A DNA stretch of 64,000 bases from Eledone cirrhosa (GCA_964016885.1 OZ024741.1:33874527-33938526), one strand, 5' to 3'; counted from the first letter of the stretch, positions 1 through 12,425 are shown. Program-made: numbers and translations. The notes: generated by a model not told the origin, from the letters alone.

Positions 1-3000
1 ATGGTGGTGGTAGTCATTGGTACCTCTACCACTACTGGTGGTGGTTGTTGTCATGGTGGTGGTGTCATTGGTACCACTACCACTACTGGTGGTGGTGGTG
101 GTGTTATTGGTACCTACTACCACTACCTGGTTGTGGGGGTGGGTCATTGGTACCACTACCACTACTGGTGGGTGTTTGTACCACTACCACTACTGGTGGT
201 GGTGTCATGGTACCACTGACCACTACGTGGTGGTGTTGTCGGTGGTGTCATTGTACCACTACCACTACTGGTGGTGGTGTCATTGTACCACTACCACTAC
301 TGGTGGTGGTGGTGGTGCATTGGTACCACTACCACTACTGGGTGGTGGTGTTATGGTACCACTACCACTACGGTGGTGTGGGTGTCATTGGTACCACGTA
401 GCCACTACTGTGTGTGGTGGTGGTGTCATTGGTACCACTACCACTACTGGTGGTGGTGTGGTGTCATTGGTACCACTACCACTACTGGTGGTGGTGGTGG
501 TGTCATTGGTACCACTACCACTACTGGTGGTGGTGGTGGTGTTATTGGTACCACTACCACTACTGGTGGTGGTGGTGGTGTCATTGGTACCACTACCACT
601 ACTGGTGGTGGTGGGTGGTGTCATTGGTACCACTACCACTACTGGTGGTGGTGTTCATTGGGTACCACTACCACTACTGGTGGTGGTGGTGTCATTGGTA
701 CCACTACCACTACTGGTGGTGGTGTTATTGGTACCCTACCACTACTGGTGGTGGTGGTGGTGTCATTGGTACCACTACCACTACTGGTGGTGGTGGTGGT
801 GTCATTGGTACCACTACCACTACTGGTGGTGGTGGTGGTGTCATTGGTACCACTACCACTACTGGTGGTGGTGGTGGTGTCATTGGTACCACTACCACTA
901 CTGGTGGTTGGTGGTGGTGTTATTGGTACCACTACCACTACTGGTGGTGGTGGTGGTGTCATTGGTACCACTACCACTACTGGTGGTCGGTGGTGGTGTC
1001 ATTGGTACCACTACCACTACTGGTGGTGGTGGTGGTGCATTGGTACCACTACCACTACTGGTGGTGGTGTCATTGGTACCACTACCACTACTGGTGGTGG
1101 TGTCATTGGTACCACTACCACTACTGGTGGTGGTGGTGGTGTCATTGGTACCACTACCACTACTGGTGGTGGTGGTGGTGTCATTGGTACCACTACCACT
1201 ACTGGTGGTGGTGGTGGTGTCATTGGTACCACTACCACTACTGGTGGTGGTGGTGGTGTCATTGGTACCACTACCACTACTGTGGTGGTGGTGTATGTAC
1301 CACTACCACTACTGGTGGTGGTGGTGGTGTCATTGGTACCACTACCACTACTGGTGGTGGTGGTGTCATTGGTACCACTACCACTACTGGTGGTGGTGGT
1401 GGTGTTCATTGGTACCACTACCACTACTGGTGGTGGTGTCATTGGTACCACTACCACTACTGGTGGTGGTGTCATTGGTACCACTACCACTACTGGTGGT
1501 GGTGGTGGTGTCATTGGTACCACTACCACTACTGGTGGTGGTGGTGGTGTCATTGGTACCACTACCACTACTGGTGGTGGTGGTGGTGTCATTGGTACCA
1601 CTACCACTACTGGTGGTGGTGGTGTCATTGGTACCACTACCACTACTGGTGGTGGTGGTGGTGTCATTGGTACCACTACCACTACTGGTGGTGGTGGTGG
1701 TGTCATTGGTACCACTACCACTACTGGTGGTGGTGGTGTCATTGGTACCACTACCACTACTGGTGGTGGTGGTGGTGTTATTGGTACCACTACCACTACT
1801 GGTGGTGGTGGTGGTGTTCATTGGTACCACTACCACTACTGGTGGTGGTGGTGGTGTCATTGGTACCACTACCACTACTGGTGGTGGTGTCATTGGTACC
1901 ACTACCACTACTGGTGGTGGTGTCATTGGTACCACTACCACTACTGGTGGTGGTGGTGGTGTTATTGGTACCACTACCACTACTGGGTGGTGGTGTCATT
2001 GGTACCACTACCACTACTGGTGGTGGTGTCATTGGTACCACTACCACTACTGGTGGTGGTGTCATTGGTACCACTACCACTACTGGTGGTGGTGGTGGTG
2101 TCATTGGTACCACTACCACTACTGGTGGTGGTGGTGGTGTTCATTGGTACCACTACCACTACTGGTGGTGGTGGTGGTGTTATTGGTACCACTACCACTA
2201 CTGTGGTGGTGGTGGTGTCATTGGTACCACTACCACTACTGGTGGGTGGTGTGTCATTGGTACCACTACCACTACTGGTGGTGGTGGTGGTGTCATTGGT
2301 ACCACTACCACTACTGGTGGTGGTGTCATTGGTACCACTACCACTACTGGTGGTGGTGGTGGTGTCATTGGTACCACTACCACTACTGGTGGTGGTGGTG
2401 ATTGGTACACTACCCCTGTGGGGTTGTACCACTACCACTACTGGTGTGGTGGTGGTGTCATTGGTACCACTACCACTACTGGTGGTGGTGGTGGTGTCAT
2501 TGGTACCACTACCACTACTGGTGGTGGTGGTGGTGTCATTGGTACCACTACCACTACTGGTGGTGGTGGTGGTGTCATTGGTACCACTACCACTACTGGT
2601 GGGTGGTGTCATTGGTACCACTACCACTACTGTGTGGTGGTGTCATTGGTACCACTACCACTACTGGTGGTGGTGGTGGTGTCATTGGTACCACTACCAC
2701 TACTGGTGGTGGTGGTGTCATTGGTACCACTACCACTACTGGTGGTGGTGGTGGTGTCATTGGTACCACTACCACTACTGGTGGTGGTGGTGTGTCATTG
2801 GTACCACTACCACTACTGGTGGTGGTGGTGGTGTCATTGGTACCACTACCACTACTGGTGGTGGTGGTGGTGTCATTGGTACCACTACCACTACTGGTGG
2901 TGGTGGTGGTTGTTATTGGTACCACTACCACTACTGGTGGTGGTGGTGGTGTCATTGGTACCACTACCACTACTGGTGGTGGTCGGTGGTGTCATTGGTA

Positions 3001-6000
3001 CCACTACCACTACTGGTGGTGGTGGTGGTGTCATTGGTACCACTACCACTACTGGTCGGTGGTGGTGGTGTCATTGGTACCACTACCACTACTGGGTTGG
3101 TGGTGGTGTCATTGGTACCAACTACCACTACTGGTGGTGGTGGTGGTGTCATTGGTACCACTACCACTACTGGTGTGGTGGTGGTGTCATTGGTACCACT
3201 ACCACTACTGGTGGTGGTGGTGGTGTCATTGGTACCACTACCACTACTGGTGGTGGTGGTGGTGTCATTGGTACCACTACCACTACTGGTGGTGGTGGTG
3301 GTGTTATTGGTACCACTACCACTACTGGTGGTGGTGGTGGTGTCATTGGTACCACTACCACTACTGGTGGTGGTGGTGGTGTCATTGGTACCACTACCAC
3401 TACTGGTGGTGGTGGTGGTGTTATTGGTACCACTACCACTACTGGGTGGTGGTGTCATTGGTACCACTACCACTACTGGTGGTGGTGTCATTGGTACCAC
3501 TACCACTACTGGTGGTGGTGGTGGTGTCATTGGTACCACTACCACTACTGGTGGTGGTGTTATTGGTACCACTACCACTACTGGTGGTGGTGGTGGTGTC
3601 ATTGGTACCACTACCACTACTGGTGGTGGTGGTGGTGTCATTGGTACCACTACCACTACTGGTGGTGGGTGTCATTGGTACCACTACCACTACTGGTGGT
3701 GGTGGTGGTGTCATTGGTACCACTACCACTACTGGTGGTGGGTGTCATTGGTACCACTACCACTACTGGTGGTGGTGGTGTTATTGGTACCACTACCACT
3801 ACTGGTGGTGGTGTCATTGGTACCACTACCACTACTGGTGGTGGTGTCATTGGTACCACTACCACTACTGGTGGTGGTGGTGGTGTTATTGGTACCACTA
3901 CCACTACTGGTGGTGGTGGTGGTGTCATTGGTACCACTACCACTACTGGTGGTGGTGGTGGTGTCATTGGTACCACTACCACTACTGGTGGGTGGTGTCA
4001 TTGGTACCACTACCACTACTGGTGGTGGTGTCATTGGTACCACTACCACTACTGGTGGTGGTGGTGGTGTCATTGGTACCACTACCACTACTGTGGTGGT
4101 GGTGGTGTCATTGGTACCACTACCACTACTGGTGGTGGTGGTGGTGTTCATTGGTACCACTACCACTACTGGTGGTGGTGGTGGTGTCATTGGTACCACT
4201 ACCACTACTGGTGGTGGTGGTGGTGTCATTGGTACCACTACCACTACTGGTGGTGGTGTCATTGGTACCACTACCACTACTGGTGGTGGTGTCATTGGTA
4301 CCACTACCACTACTGGTGGTGGTGTCATTGGTACCACTACCACTACTGGTGGTGGTGTCATTGGTACCACTACCACTACTGGTGGTGGTGGTGGTGTTCA
4401 TTGGTACCACTACCACTACTGGTGGTGGTGGTGGTGTCATTGGTACCACTACCACTACTGGTGGTGGGTGGTGTCATTGGTACCACTACCACTACTGGTG
4501 TGGTGGGTCATTGGTACCACTACCACTACTGGTGGTGGTGGTGTCATTGGTACCACTACCACTACTGGTGGTGGTGGTGGTGTTATTGGTACCACTACCA
4601 CTACTGGTGGTGGTGTGTCATTGGTACCACTACCACTACTGGGTGGTGGTGTCATTGGTACCACTACCACTACTGGTGGTGGTGTCATTGGTACCACTAC
4701 CACTACTGGTGGTGGTGGTGGTGTCATTGGTACCACTACCACTACTGGTGGTGGTGGTGGTGTCATTGGTACCACTACCACTACTGGTGGTGGTGGTGGT
4801 GTCATTGGTACCACTACCACTACTGGTGGTGGTGGTGGTGTTATTGGTACCACTACCACTACTGGTGGTGGTGGTGGTGTCATTGGTACCACTACCACTA
4901 CTGGTGGTGGTGGTGTCATTGGTACCACTACCACTACTGGTGGTGGTGGTGGTGTCATTGGTACCACTACCACTACTGGTGGTGGTGGTGGTGTTATTGG
5001 TACCACTACCACTACTGGTGGTGGTGTCATTGGTACCACTACCACTACTGGTGGTGGTGGTGGTGTTATTGGTACCACTACCACTACTGGTGGTGGTGTC
5101 ATTGGTACCACTACCACTACTGGTGGTGGTGGTGGTGTCATTGGTACCACTACCACTACTGGTGGTGGTGGTGGTGTCATTGGTACCACTACCACTACTG
5201 GTGGTGGTGGTGGTGTCATTGGTACCACTACCACTACTGGTGGTGGTGGTGGTGTCATTGGTACCACTACCACTACTGGTGGTGGTGGTGGTGTCATTGG
5301 TACCACTACCACTACTGGTGGTGGTGGTGGTGTCATTGGTACCACTACCACTACTGGTGGTGGTGGTGGTGTTATTGGTACCACTACCACTACTGGTGGT
5401 GGTGGTGGTGTCATTGGTACCACTACCACTACTGGTGGTGGTGGTGGTGTCATTGGTACCACTACCACTACTGGTGGTGGTGGTGGTGTTATTGGTACCA
5501 CTACCACTACTGGTGGTGGTGGTGGTGTCATTGGTACCACTACCACTACTGGTGGTGGTGTCATTGGTACCACTACCACTACTGGTGGTGGTGGTGGTGT
5601 CATTGGTACCACTACCACTACTGGTGGTGGTGGTGGTGTTATTGGTACCACTACCACTACTGGTGGTGGTGGTGGTGTCATTGGTACCACTACCACTACT
5701 GGTGGTGGTGGTGGTTGTCATTGGTACCACTACCACTACTGGTGGGTGGTGTCATTGGTACCACTACCACTACTGGTGGTGGTGGTGGTGTCATTGGTAC
5801 CACTACCACTACTGGTGGTGGTGGTGGTGTCATTGGTACCACTACCACTACTGGTGGTGGTGTCATTGGTACCACTACCACTACTGGTGGTGGTGGTGGT
5901 GTCATTGGTACCACTACCACTACTGGTGGTGGTGGTGGTGTTATTGGTACCACTACCACTACTGGTGGTGGTGGTGGTGTTATTGGTACCACTACCACTA

Positions 6001-9000
6001 CTGGTGGTGGTGGTGGTGTCATTGGTACCACTACCACTACTGGTGGTGGTGTCATTGGTACCACTACCACTACTGGTGGTGGTGTCATTGGTACCACTAC
6101 CACTACTGGTGGTGGTGGTGGTGTCATTGGTACCACTACCACTACTGGTGGTGGTGTCATTGGTACCACTACCACTACTGGTGGTGGTGGTGGTGTCATT
6201 GGTACCACTACCACTACTGGTGGTGGTGGTGTCATTGGTACCACTACCACTACTGGTGGTGGTGGTGGTGTCATTGGTACCACTACCACTACTGGTGGTG
6301 GTGTCATTGGTACCACTACCACTACTGGTGGTGGTGTCATTGGTACCACTACCACTACTGGTGGTGGTGGTGGTGTCATTGGTACCACTACCACTACTGG
6401 TGGTGGTGGTGGTGTTATTGGTACCACTACCACTACTGGTGGTGGTGGTGGTGTCATTGGTACCACTACCACTACTGGTGGTGGTGGTGGTGTCATTGGT
6501 ACCACTACCACTACTGGTGGGTGGTGGTCATTGGTACCACTACCACTACTGGTGGTGGTGGTGGTGTCATTGGTACCACTACCACTACTGGTGGTGGGTG
6601 TTCATTGGTACCACTACCACTACTGTGGTGGTGTGGTGTCATTGGTACCACTACCACTACTGGTGGTGGTGGTGGTGTCATTGGTACCACTACCACTACT
6701 GGTGGTGGTGGTGGTGTCATTGGTACCACTACCACTACTGGTGGTGGTGGTGGTGTCATTGGTACCACTACCACTACTGGTGGTGGTGGTGGTGTTCATT
6801 GGTACCACTACCACTACTGGTGGTGGTGGTGGTGTCATTGGTACCACTACCACTACTGGTGGTGGTGGTGGTGTCATTGGTACCACTACCACTTACTGGT
6901 GGTGGTGGTGGTGTAATTGGTACCACTACCACTACTGGTGGTGGTGTCATTGGTACCACTACCACTACTGGTGGTGGGTGTCATTGGTACCACTACCACT
7001 ACTGGTGGTGGTGGTGGTGTCATTGGTACCACTACCACTACTGGTCGGTGGTGTCATTGGTACCACTACCACTACTGGTGGTGGTGGTGGTGTCATTGGT
7101 ACCACTACCACTACTGGTGGTGGTGGTGGTGTCATTGGTACCACTACCACTACTGGTGGTGGTGGTGGTGTTATTGGTACCACTACCACTACTGGTGGTG
7201 GTGGTGGTGTCATTGGTACCACTACCACTACTGGTGGTGGTGGTGGTGTCATTGGTACCACTACCACTACTGGTGGTGGTGGTGGTGTTATTGGTACCAC
7301 TACCACTACTGGTGGTGGTGTCATTGGTACCACTACCACTACTGGTGGTGGTGTCATTGGTACCACTACCACTACTGGTGGTGGTGGTGGTGTCATTGGT
7401 ACCACTACCACTACTGGTGGTTGGTGTTATTGGTACCACTACCACTACTGGTGGTGGTGGTGGTGTCATTGGTACCACTACCACTACTGGTGGTGGTGGT
7501 GGTGTCATTGGTACCACTACCACTACTGGTGGTGGTGTCATTGGTACCACTACCACTACTGGTGGTGGTGGTGGTGTCATTGGTACCACTACCACTACTG
7601 GTGGTGGTGTCATTGGTACCACTACCACTACTGGTGGTGGTGTTATTGGTACCACTACCACTACTGGTGGTGGTGTCATTGGTACCACTACCACTACTGG
7701 TGTGGTGGTGGTGTCATTGGTACCACTACCACTGCTGGTGGTGGTGGGTGGTGTTATTGGTACCACTACCACTACTGGTGGTGGTGGTGGTGTCATTGGT
7801 ACCACTACCACTACTGGTGGTGGTGGTGGTGTTATTGGTACCACTACCACTACTGGTGGTGGTGTCATTGGTACCACTACCACTACTGGTGGTGGTGTCA
7901 TTGGTACCACTACCACTACTGGTGGTGGTGGTGGTGTTATTGGTACCACTACCACTACTGGTGGTGGTGGTGGTGTCATTGGTACCACTACCACTACTGG
8001 TGGTGGTGGTGGTGTTATTGGTACCACTACCACTACTGGTGGTGGTGGTGGTGTTATTGGTACCACTACCACTACTGGTGGTGGTGGTGGTGTCATTGGT
8101 ACCACTACCACTACTGGTGGTGGTGTCATTGGTACCACTACCACTACTGGTGGTGGTGTCATTGGTACCACTACCACTACTGGTGGTGGTGGTGGTGTTA
8201 TTGGTACCACTACCACTACTGGTGGTGGTGTCATTGGTACCACTACCACTACTGGTGGTGGTGTCATTGGTACCACTACCACTACTGGTGGTGGTGTCAT
8301 TGGTACCACTACCACTACTGGTGGTGGTGGTGGTGGTGTCATTGGTACCACTACCACTACTGGTGGTGGTGGTGGTGTTATTGGTACCACTACCACTACT
8401 GGTGGTGGTGTCATTGGTACCACTACCACTACTGGTGGTGGTGTCATTGGTACCACTACCACTACTGGTGGTGGTGTTATTGGTACCACTACCACTACTG
8501 GTGGTGGTGGTGGTGTTATTGGTACCACTACCACTACTGGTGGTGGTGGTGGTGTCATTGGTACCACTACCACTACTGGTGGTGGTGTTATTGGTACCAC
8601 TACCACTACTGGTGGTGGTGTCATTGGTACCACTACCACTACTGGTGGTGGTGGTGGTGTCATTGGTACCACTACCACTACTGGTGGTGGTGGTGGTGTC
8701 ATTGGTACCACTACCACTACTGGTGGTGGTGGTGGTGTCATTGGTACCACTACCACTACTGGTGGTGGTGGTGGTGTTATTGGTACCACTACCACTACTG
8801 GTGGTGGTGGTGGTGTCATTGGTACCACTACCACTACTGGTGGTGGTGTCATTGGTACCACTACCACTACTGGTGGTGGTGGTGGTGTCATTGGTACCAC
8901 TACCACTACTGGTGGTGGTGGTGGTGTTATTGGTACCACTACCACTACTGGTGGTGGTGTCATTGGTACCACTACCACTACTGGTGGTGGTGGTGGTGTT

Positions 9001-10790
9001 ATTGGTACCACTACCACTACTGGTGGTGGTGTCATTGGTACCACTACCACTACTGGTGGTGGTGGTGGTGTCATTGGTACCACTACCACTACTGGTGGTG
9101 GTGGTGGTGTCATTGGTACCACTACCACTACTGGTGGTGGTGGTGGTGTCATTGGTACCACTACCACTACTGGTGGTGGTGGTGGTGTCATTGGTACCAC
9201 TACCACTACTGGTGGTGGTGGTGGTGTCATTGGTACCACTACCACTACTGGTGGTGGTGGTGGTGTCATTGGTACCACTACCACTACTGGTGGTGGTGGT
9301 GGTGTTATTGGTACCACTACCACTACTGGTGGTGGTGGTGGTGTCATTGGTACCACTACCACTACTGGTGGTGGTGGTGGTGTCATTGGTACCACTACCA
9401 CTACTGGTGGTGGTGGTGGTGTCATTGGTACCACTACCACTACTGGTGGTGGTGGTGGTGTCATTGGTACCACTACCACTACTGGTGGTGGTGGTGGTGT
9501 CATTGGTACCACTACCACTAGTGGTGGTGGTGGTGGTGTTATTGGTACCACTACCACTACTGGTGGTGGTGGTGGTGTTATTGGTACCACTACCACTACT
9601 GGTGGTGGTGTCATTGGTACCACTACCACTACTGGTGGTGGTGGTGGTGTCATTGGTACCACTACCACTACTGGTGGTGGTGGTGGTGTCATTGGTACCA
9701 CTACCACTACTGGTGGTGGTGGTGGTGTCATTGGTACCACTACCACTACTGGTGGTGGTGTCATTGGTACCACTACCACTACTGGTGGTGGTGGTGGTGG
9801 TGTCATTGGTACCACTACCACTACTGGTGGTGGTGGTGGTGTCATTGGTACCACTACCACTACTGGTGGTGGTGGTGGTGTCATTGGTACCACTACCACT
9901 ACTGGTGGTGGTGGTGGTGTTATTGGTACCACTACCACTACTGGTGGTGGTGTTATTGGTACCACTACCACTACTGGTGGTGGTGGTGGTGTTATTGGTA
10001 CCACTACCACTACTGGTGGTGGTGGTGGTGGTGTCATTGGTACCACTACCACTACTGGTGGTGGTGGTGGTGTTATTGGTACCACTACCACTACTGGTGG
10101 TGGTGTTATTGGTACCACTACCACTACTGGTGGTGGTGGTGGTGTTATTGGTACCACTACCACTACTGGTGGTGGTGGTGGTGTTATTGGTACCACTACC
10201 ACTACTGGTGGTGGTGGTGGTGTCATTGGTACCACTACCACTACTGGTGGTGGTGTTATTGGTACCACTACCACTACTGGTGGTGGTGTCATTGGTACCA
10301 CTACCACTACTGGTGGTGGTGGTGGTGTTATTGGTACCACTACCACTACTGGTGGTGGTGGTGGTGTTATTGGTACCACTACCACTACTGGTGGTGGTGG
10401 TGGTGTCATTGGTACCACTACCACTACTGGTGGTGGTGTTATTGGTACCACTACCACTACTGGTGGTGGTGGTGGTGTTATTGGTACCACTACCACTACT
10501 GGTGGTGGTGGTGGTGTTATTGGTACCACTACCACTACTGGTGGTGGTGGTGGTGTCATTGGTACCACTACCACTACTGGTGGTGGTGGTGGTGTCATTG
10601 GTACCACTACCACTACTGGTGGTGGTGTTATTGGTACCACTACCACTACTGGTGGTGGTGGTGGTGTTATTGGTACCACTACCACTACTGGTGGTGGTGG
10701 TGGTGTTATTGGTACCACTACCACTACTGGTGGTGGTGGTGGTGGTGGTGTTATTGGTACCACTACCACTACTGGTGGTGGTGGTGTTGT
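1..10790 (+). repeat. Giant 33/36/39-bp minisatellite with GGTACC in nearly every unit
   Basis: The stretch is an almost uninterrupted tandem array of roughly 290 units. Each unit is (GGT)3, (GGT)4 or (GGT)5, then GTCATTGGTACC or its T variant GTTATTGGTACC, then a short run of ACC/ACT triplets. The lengths are therefore mainly 33 and 39 bp, with some 36 and rare 42 bp units. The first ~450 bases are the most disordered. Single-base or two-base indels recur up to about 7,750; from there to 10,790 the array keeps one triplet register. All three plus frames and two minus frames are open for long distances because the units are multiples of three and stop-free, giving Val-Ile-Gly-Thr, Leu-Val-Pro-Leu and Trp-Tyr-His repeats. 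I treat these as artefacts. The array starts before the window. Confidence 0.97.
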
Positions 10791-11000
10791 CATTGGTACC
10801 ACTACTGCTGATAGTGGTGATGTTGTCATTGGTACCACTACTGCTGATGATAGTGGTGGTGTTGGTGGTATTGGTGATGCCATTGATACCACTACTGCTG
10901 ATGATAGTGGTAGTAGTGATGTTATCATACCTGCTACTACTGCTGATAGAGGTGATGTTGTCATTGGTACCACTACTACTCCTGCTACCACTGCTGGTGT
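10791..11000 (+). repeat. Degenerate 3' edge of the 33/39-bp array
   Basis: After the homogeneous array come about five divergent copies. They keep the GTCATTGGTACC core but replace the ACC/ACT run with ACTACTGCTGAT and the GGT run with mixed GAT, AGT, GGT and GTT triplets, giving units of about 36 bp. The triplet register of the main array is kept, so a plus-strand frame stays open through this edge to a stop at 11,137-11,139, inside a SINE. Diverged edge units are expected where unequal exchange homogenises the interior only; they may resemble the founder unit. Confidence 0.85.
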
Positions 11001-11114
11001 TGTTTATGATTTTACTGCTGTGATAATGGTGGTGTTATTTGTGGCATTAGGGATTGATTGTGTTGGTGGTGGTGATTGGGATAATGTTTGTAAGGGTGTT
11101 GGTAATAGTTTTAT

Positions 11115-11222
11115 TAGGTGGATTGGCAGTAATCGGTAGAGCGTCAGACAACATATTTATGGCACTGAGTTACGACTCTTTACGTTTTGAGTTCAAATCC
11201 CGCCGAGTTTAGCTTTGCCTAC
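11115..11222 (+). mobile_element. tRNA-derived SINE, family B, 5' part
   Basis: The segment begins GATTGGCAGTAATCGGTAGAG, carries a box-B-like GAGTTCAAATCC at about 11,190-11,200 and ends in the family word AGCTTTGCCT. The same module recurs at least ten more times in the window in both orientations. The 3' half seen in other copies (GGGGTCGATAAAATAAAGTACC) is missing. The internal promoter boxes are those of a tRNA-related Pol III element, but the sequence does not fold as a tRNA, so it is not called a tRNA gene. Confidence 0.8.
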
Positions 11223-11890
11223 TGAAATAAGGGTTAGCCATGTGGGCCCCATGAAAGGCTTTTTGTTCACCATGGCAATGTTTTAGTCACTTCTTACAAC
11301 ACTTGAATATAAATAATTCAGTGTAAACAAGACATAATAATAGAGTACTTAATACTGAAAGTAGAGTAATAAATATTTACTAATGCTGGAACTTTCTCTT
11401 TCATGTCTCTAATTTTCAGCAAAATTTGAGGAAGGCAACAGAAAACATTTAAAAAAATATTTTCATAAATAAAAAAAACCAAAAACATTTGATTGGCAGC
11501 CTGTGCTAAGTTTAAGTCAAATAGAAAAATAAATTTTGTTATATCTGGGGATGGTCATGTTGCCAATATTGCTGATAGAAAGAAACATGTGCACCATATA
11601 ATCTTCACTTTATTGTTCATTATTCATTTGTTTATCAAAGTTCTTTCGTCACACATTCTGTGACCTCCTCAATTAAAACATATGATATTAATGTAGAAAG
11701 TGATAGGTATAAGAAGGCTAAAACAATGCGAAATGGACGGTAAAATGAAGGCAACGGAAAAGTTAGTTGCCTGGTATTTATTATTATATTTCTTTTATAT
11801 TAAAATTTGCTATGGCTGCGTTTTACTACAGATATTCGTAGCATCATTCTCAATCAAATACAACAAATATAGTACATTATTAACCCTTTC
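11223..11890. other. Non-coding AT-rich spacer with an interspersed repeat piece
   Basis: There is no gene here. About 11,540-11,675 matches a stretch around 19,665-20,155: both have a GGTCAT-GCCAAT segment, an ACATGTGCACC-like segment, and a near-identical block CTTTCGTCACACATTCTGTG followed by ACCTCCTC. The copy at 20 kb is split by a SINE. A 76-codon plus-strand frame at 11,700-11,930 has no recognisable features. Confidence 0.6.
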
Positions 11891-11894
11891 ATTA

Positions 11895-12065
11895 CATAAT
11901 CATCATTTAATGTTCATTTTTCCACGCTAGCATAAGTTTGATGAGTTGTCCTGCTGTGACTGTGTCTTGCTCATACAGAACTGTTTCTGGCTTAGTTTCT
12001 ACAGCTGGATGCCTTTCCTAATGCTAACCACATTTGCAGTGTGGACTGGGTGCTCTTTGTTGTGA
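11895..12065 (-). mobile_element. SINE family A, 3' portion
   Basis: On the plus strand the segment reads an ATCATCATTTAATG tail, a CCACGCTAGCATAAG hairpin remnant, then the family words CTTGCTCATACAG, TTTCTACAGCTGGATGCC and GTGTGGACTGGGTGCT. These match in order the 3' half of the better copies at 19,770-20,107 and 43,000-43,325. The tRNA-like head is absent. Confidence 0.7.
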
Positions 12066-12089
12066 TACCATATTTCTAATGAAAATACA

Positions 12090-12425
12090 CTGCCCATTAT
12101 TTCCAAATAATTTTGAAAATAATCAAGAATTTGGAAGGATTTAGTAATATACAGTATATATTTGAATATAAGCAAGGGAATATGTGACCAAAACATTGAT
12201 GGTAGAAGGGGTCAGCTTATATTCAGGGTCAGTGTTTTGGTGATTTTCACCAACATCAAATTCTACAAAAATAAGGTTTGGATTTTTACCCATTTCCCAG
12301 GCATAAAATAGTGGGGTCAACTTATATTTGAGTATGTATGGTAACTAACTTTTTCATTATTAAGCTGGTGTTTGGAACATATCTTAACAAAGTTCTTACA
12401 TGAAATTATGGTAGAAGGTATATAT
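12090..12425 (+). repeat. Interspersed repeat interrupted by a MITE
   Basis: 12,105-12,151 and 12,342-12,425 are together colinear with one uninterrupted stretch at about 38,935-39,030 (AAAGAATTTGGAAAGATTTAG, then TTTTCATTATTAAG, then GGTGTTTGGAAC). The 190 bases between the two halves here are an insertion. At 38.9 kb the repeat is preceded by a tRNA-like stretch with TGACTTAGTGGTCAGG, so it may be the body of another SINE. Confidence 0.7.
12152..12341. mobile_element. 190-bp MITE with TA target duplication
   Basis: The insert is bounded by TA dinucleotides (12,150-12,151 and 12,342-12,343) and begins CAGTATATATTTGAATATAAG. Its end, reverse-complemented, begins CCATACATACTCAAATATAAG, so the termini are imperfect inverted repeats. 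The empty site is visible at about 38,970, where the flanking repeat reads straight through with one TA. TA duplication with short inverted termini is typical of Tc1/mariner-type non-autonomous elements. There is no coding capacity. Confidence 0.75.

Noticed and set aside
1..10790. CRISPR array
   Set aside because: There are no unique spacers. The variation is only in triplet number and a C/T switch, and the surrounding sequence is clearly eukaryotic.
271..11139. A 3,622-codon plus-strand open frame (Val-Ile-Gly-Thr-rich) as a giant structural protein
   Set aside because: All three plus frames and two minus frames are open over the same array because its units are multiples of three with no stops, and register shifts switch the frame without closing it. 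No signal peptide, no conserved flanking exon and no codon-position bias is visible.
11377..11410. Splice acceptor (CTCTAATTTTCAG) opening an exon
   Set aside because: Only short frames follow and no partner donor or exon is evident.
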